Assembly (NCBI GenBank): GCA_017881145.1
Contig: JADGRG010000578.1
Location: 1 to 6,333 of the forward strand
DNA length: 6,333 nt
Direction: 5' to 3'
Source of the DNA: Sandaracinaceae bacterium
GTDB lineage: Bacteria; Myxococcota_A; Polyangia; Polyangiales; JAFGIB01
The first letter of the stretch is position 1. Each line of letters opens with the position of its first letter. Position numbers and translations under genes: made by a program. This document shows positions 5,118 through 6,333 of this stretch, piece after piece. A model generated the notes under the pieces. That model saw only the letters and a list, made by a program, of their open reading frames with translations. It had not been told where the DNA came from and ran no database searches.

Positions 5118-6333
5118 TGACTACGCTTCGCATACTCTTCGTCGCTTTGCTTGGCACTCTGGTGACCATGCTGGTGACCACTAGGGCGTGGGCGGCTCCA
5201 CAGCCGCCGCATGACTTTGCCGGCGGCACGACGTGTTCGGATTGCCACATTCCTTACGCCAGTCTGCAGACCCCGCCGCCCACCACCGGCACCGCCGGGG
5301 CAGGATCGACGCTGACTCAGCTCGTCGATAGCACCCGCAAGTGGAGCCCAGGCACTTGGGTCGACGGTGTGATGACGTTCACGTCGGGCGCCAACAACGG
5401 GCAGACCCGGACCATCACAGCCAGCACCACCACCACGTTTCGCTGGACGACGGACCTGCCGAATCCGCTCAACGTCGGCGACGGTTACTCGATCGTGAAG
5501 ACCACGGCAGCGGGCACGGCGCAGACCAGCCTGGTGGCGACTCAGCTCATTGATACGAGCAAAAGCTGGACGATCGATGCGTGGATCGGTGGCGTGGTGA
5601 CCTTCACCTCGGGCGCCAACAACGGACATTACCGCGCCATCACGCACAACACCACGAACACGTTGTTCTGGACGGAGCCGCTCGCGACGCCTCTCACGAA
5701 CGAGGGCTACGTCATCGGAAAGACGACGCAGTCGGATGTCGAGGCGAAGTGTCGTAGCTGCCACAACACGACAGGTCGTGCGTCGGCCATGACGAACGTG
5801 GGTCTGCACGTCGCTCCCGACTACGGGAACGTCACCATCGGCTGTGGCGATTGCCACGATCCGCACAACATCGCGCCAAACTCAGGCAGAGGCCAAGCGA
5901 TCCTCAGGACCAAGATCCGCTATCAGGCCGTGACCGCGGCGCTGGTGTTCCCCAGCAACAATCCCAACGGCAACAAGTACATCGCGGGTGCGCCCAACTA
6001 CAACGGCATCTGCGAGGTCTGCCATACCAAAACCAAGTACCACCGCAACAACTCGACGGGCCTCCACACCGAACACCACGCCACGGAGAGCTGCGTCAAT
6101 TGCCACAAACACGAGAGCGGCTTCCTGCATGGTGGCGGCGTCGGCGGCAGCAGCGTGGACAACTGCATTCCTTGTCACGGACATACCCCCGGCTATGCCT
6201 ACGCGCCTGGGCTGACCAGCCAGGGGACCGGATCTACCCAGAGCCATTCCACGCACACCCAGACCGACGGCGCCCACGTGCGTGGGCCCAACGTCGGAGC
6301 CGACGCCTCGGGCTGCGCCACGTGTCACGACAC
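5117..6333 (+). CDS. Exported multiheme c-type cytochrome, 3'-truncated by the window edge
   Basis: The frame is open from the ATG to the window end (405 codons) with no stop, so the gene continues beyond it. The N-terminus has a Sec signal peptide: Arg5, a hydrophobic stretch over about residues 6-22, and an AWA|A cleavage site after residue 26. Seven CXXCH heme-attachment motifs are visible: CSDCH (40), CRSCH (212), CGDCH (243), CEVCH (299), CVNCH (326), CIPCH (350) and CATCH (400). Many extra His residues could be distal ligands, for example in CHDPH and the His-rich stretch before heme 5. Residues 67-204 lack hemes and form two beta-type repeats. Heme attachment by the cytochrome c maturation system in the periplasm is expected, and onward export to the cell surface is possible. 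The gene is coupled to the upstream propeller gene. Role: electron transfer, probably extracytoplasmic. It does not match a named cytochrome I can identify, and the total heme count is unknown because the gene is incomplete. Confidence 0.93.
   Translation, partial: MTTLRILFVALLGTLVTMLVTTRAWAAPQPPHDFAGGTTCSDCHIPYASLQTPPPTTGTAGAGSTLTQLVDSTRKWSPGTWVDGVMTFTSGANNGQTRTITASTTTTFRWTTDLPNPLNVGDGYSIVKTTAAGTAQTSLVATQLIDTSKSWTIDAWIGGVVTFTSGANNGHYRAITHNTTNTLFWTEPLATPLTNEGYVIGKTTQSDVEAKCRSCHNTTGRASAMTNVGLHVAPDYGNVTIGCGDCHDPHNIAPNSGRGQAILRTKIRYQAVTAALVFPSNNPNGNKYIAGAPNYNGICEVCHTKTKYHRNNSTGLHTEHHATESCVNCHKHESGFLHGGGVGGSSVDNCIPCHGHTPGYAYAPGLTSQGTGSTQSHSTHTQTDGAHVRGPNVGADASGCATCHD
5315..5728 (+). repeat. Two tandem ~64-residue beta-type repeats inside the cytochrome
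   Basis: Residues 67-130 (5315-5506) and 142-204 (5540-5728) align over their full length with about 34 identities and a one-residue gap. Both start TQL(V/I)D, contain W...W..GV.TFTSGANNG..R.IT and end GY.I..KTT. The core SGANNG is nearly identical at DNA level, including the shared 17-mer TCGGGCGCCAACAACGG. The alternation of hydrophobic and Thr/Ser residues suggests beta-strands. The repeats contain no Cys and no heme motif. I recall similar Trp- and SG-x-x-G-containing repeats in phage and cell-surface proteins, but I cannot name a family with certainty. Confidence 0.8.

Noticed and set aside
5078..5866. 262-codon minus-strand open frame opposite the cytochrome
   Set aside because: The opposite strand has a signal peptide, CXXCH motifs and a strong ribosome-binding site, while this frame is Arg/Gly/Val-rich with no recognisable features.

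Overview
The window is GC-rich with long antisense open frames, as expected at this composition. PolA and a multiheme cytochrome operon together suggest a deltaproteobacterial-type organism, perhaps Myxococcota or a relative. That placement is an inference from gene content and composition; no marker gene in the window settles it.

Layout. (1) 1-2307 (+): the 3' part of polA (DNA polymerase I), cut by the window edge inside the 5'-nuclease domain. The polymerase motifs are intact, but two of the three proofreading motifs are lost. (2) 2308-2592: the convergent gap after polA. It holds a striking 124-bp imperfect palindrome (2470-2593) whose outer end overlaps the stop codon of the next gene. 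(3) 2593-3804 (-): a membrane-anchored GT2/GT21-type glycosyltransferase resembling ceramide glucosyltransferase or HpnI. (4) 3805-4235: a divergent intergenic region with a plausible promoter for the glycosyltransferase and a run of nine G residues inside a weak candidate promoter for the rightward genes. (5) 4236-5117 (+): a six-bladed NHL-like beta-propeller, apparently a lipoprotein, whose start region shows a reading-frame conflict. (6) 5117-6333 (+, runs off the window): a secreted multiheme c-type cytochrome with seven CXXCH motifs in the visible 405 residues. Two tandem ~64-residue beta-type repeats are inserted between heme sites 1 and 2.

Genes 5 and 6 overlap by one base (TGATG) with a strong Shine-Dalgarno sequence at the junction, so they form an operon. 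A surface lipoprotein propeller paired with an exported multiheme cytochrome fits extracytoplasmic or extracellular electron transfer. The start conflict of the propeller, the G9 tract, the beta-repeat insertion and the palindrome are the most interesting points. Nothing in the window proves a wholly new system.
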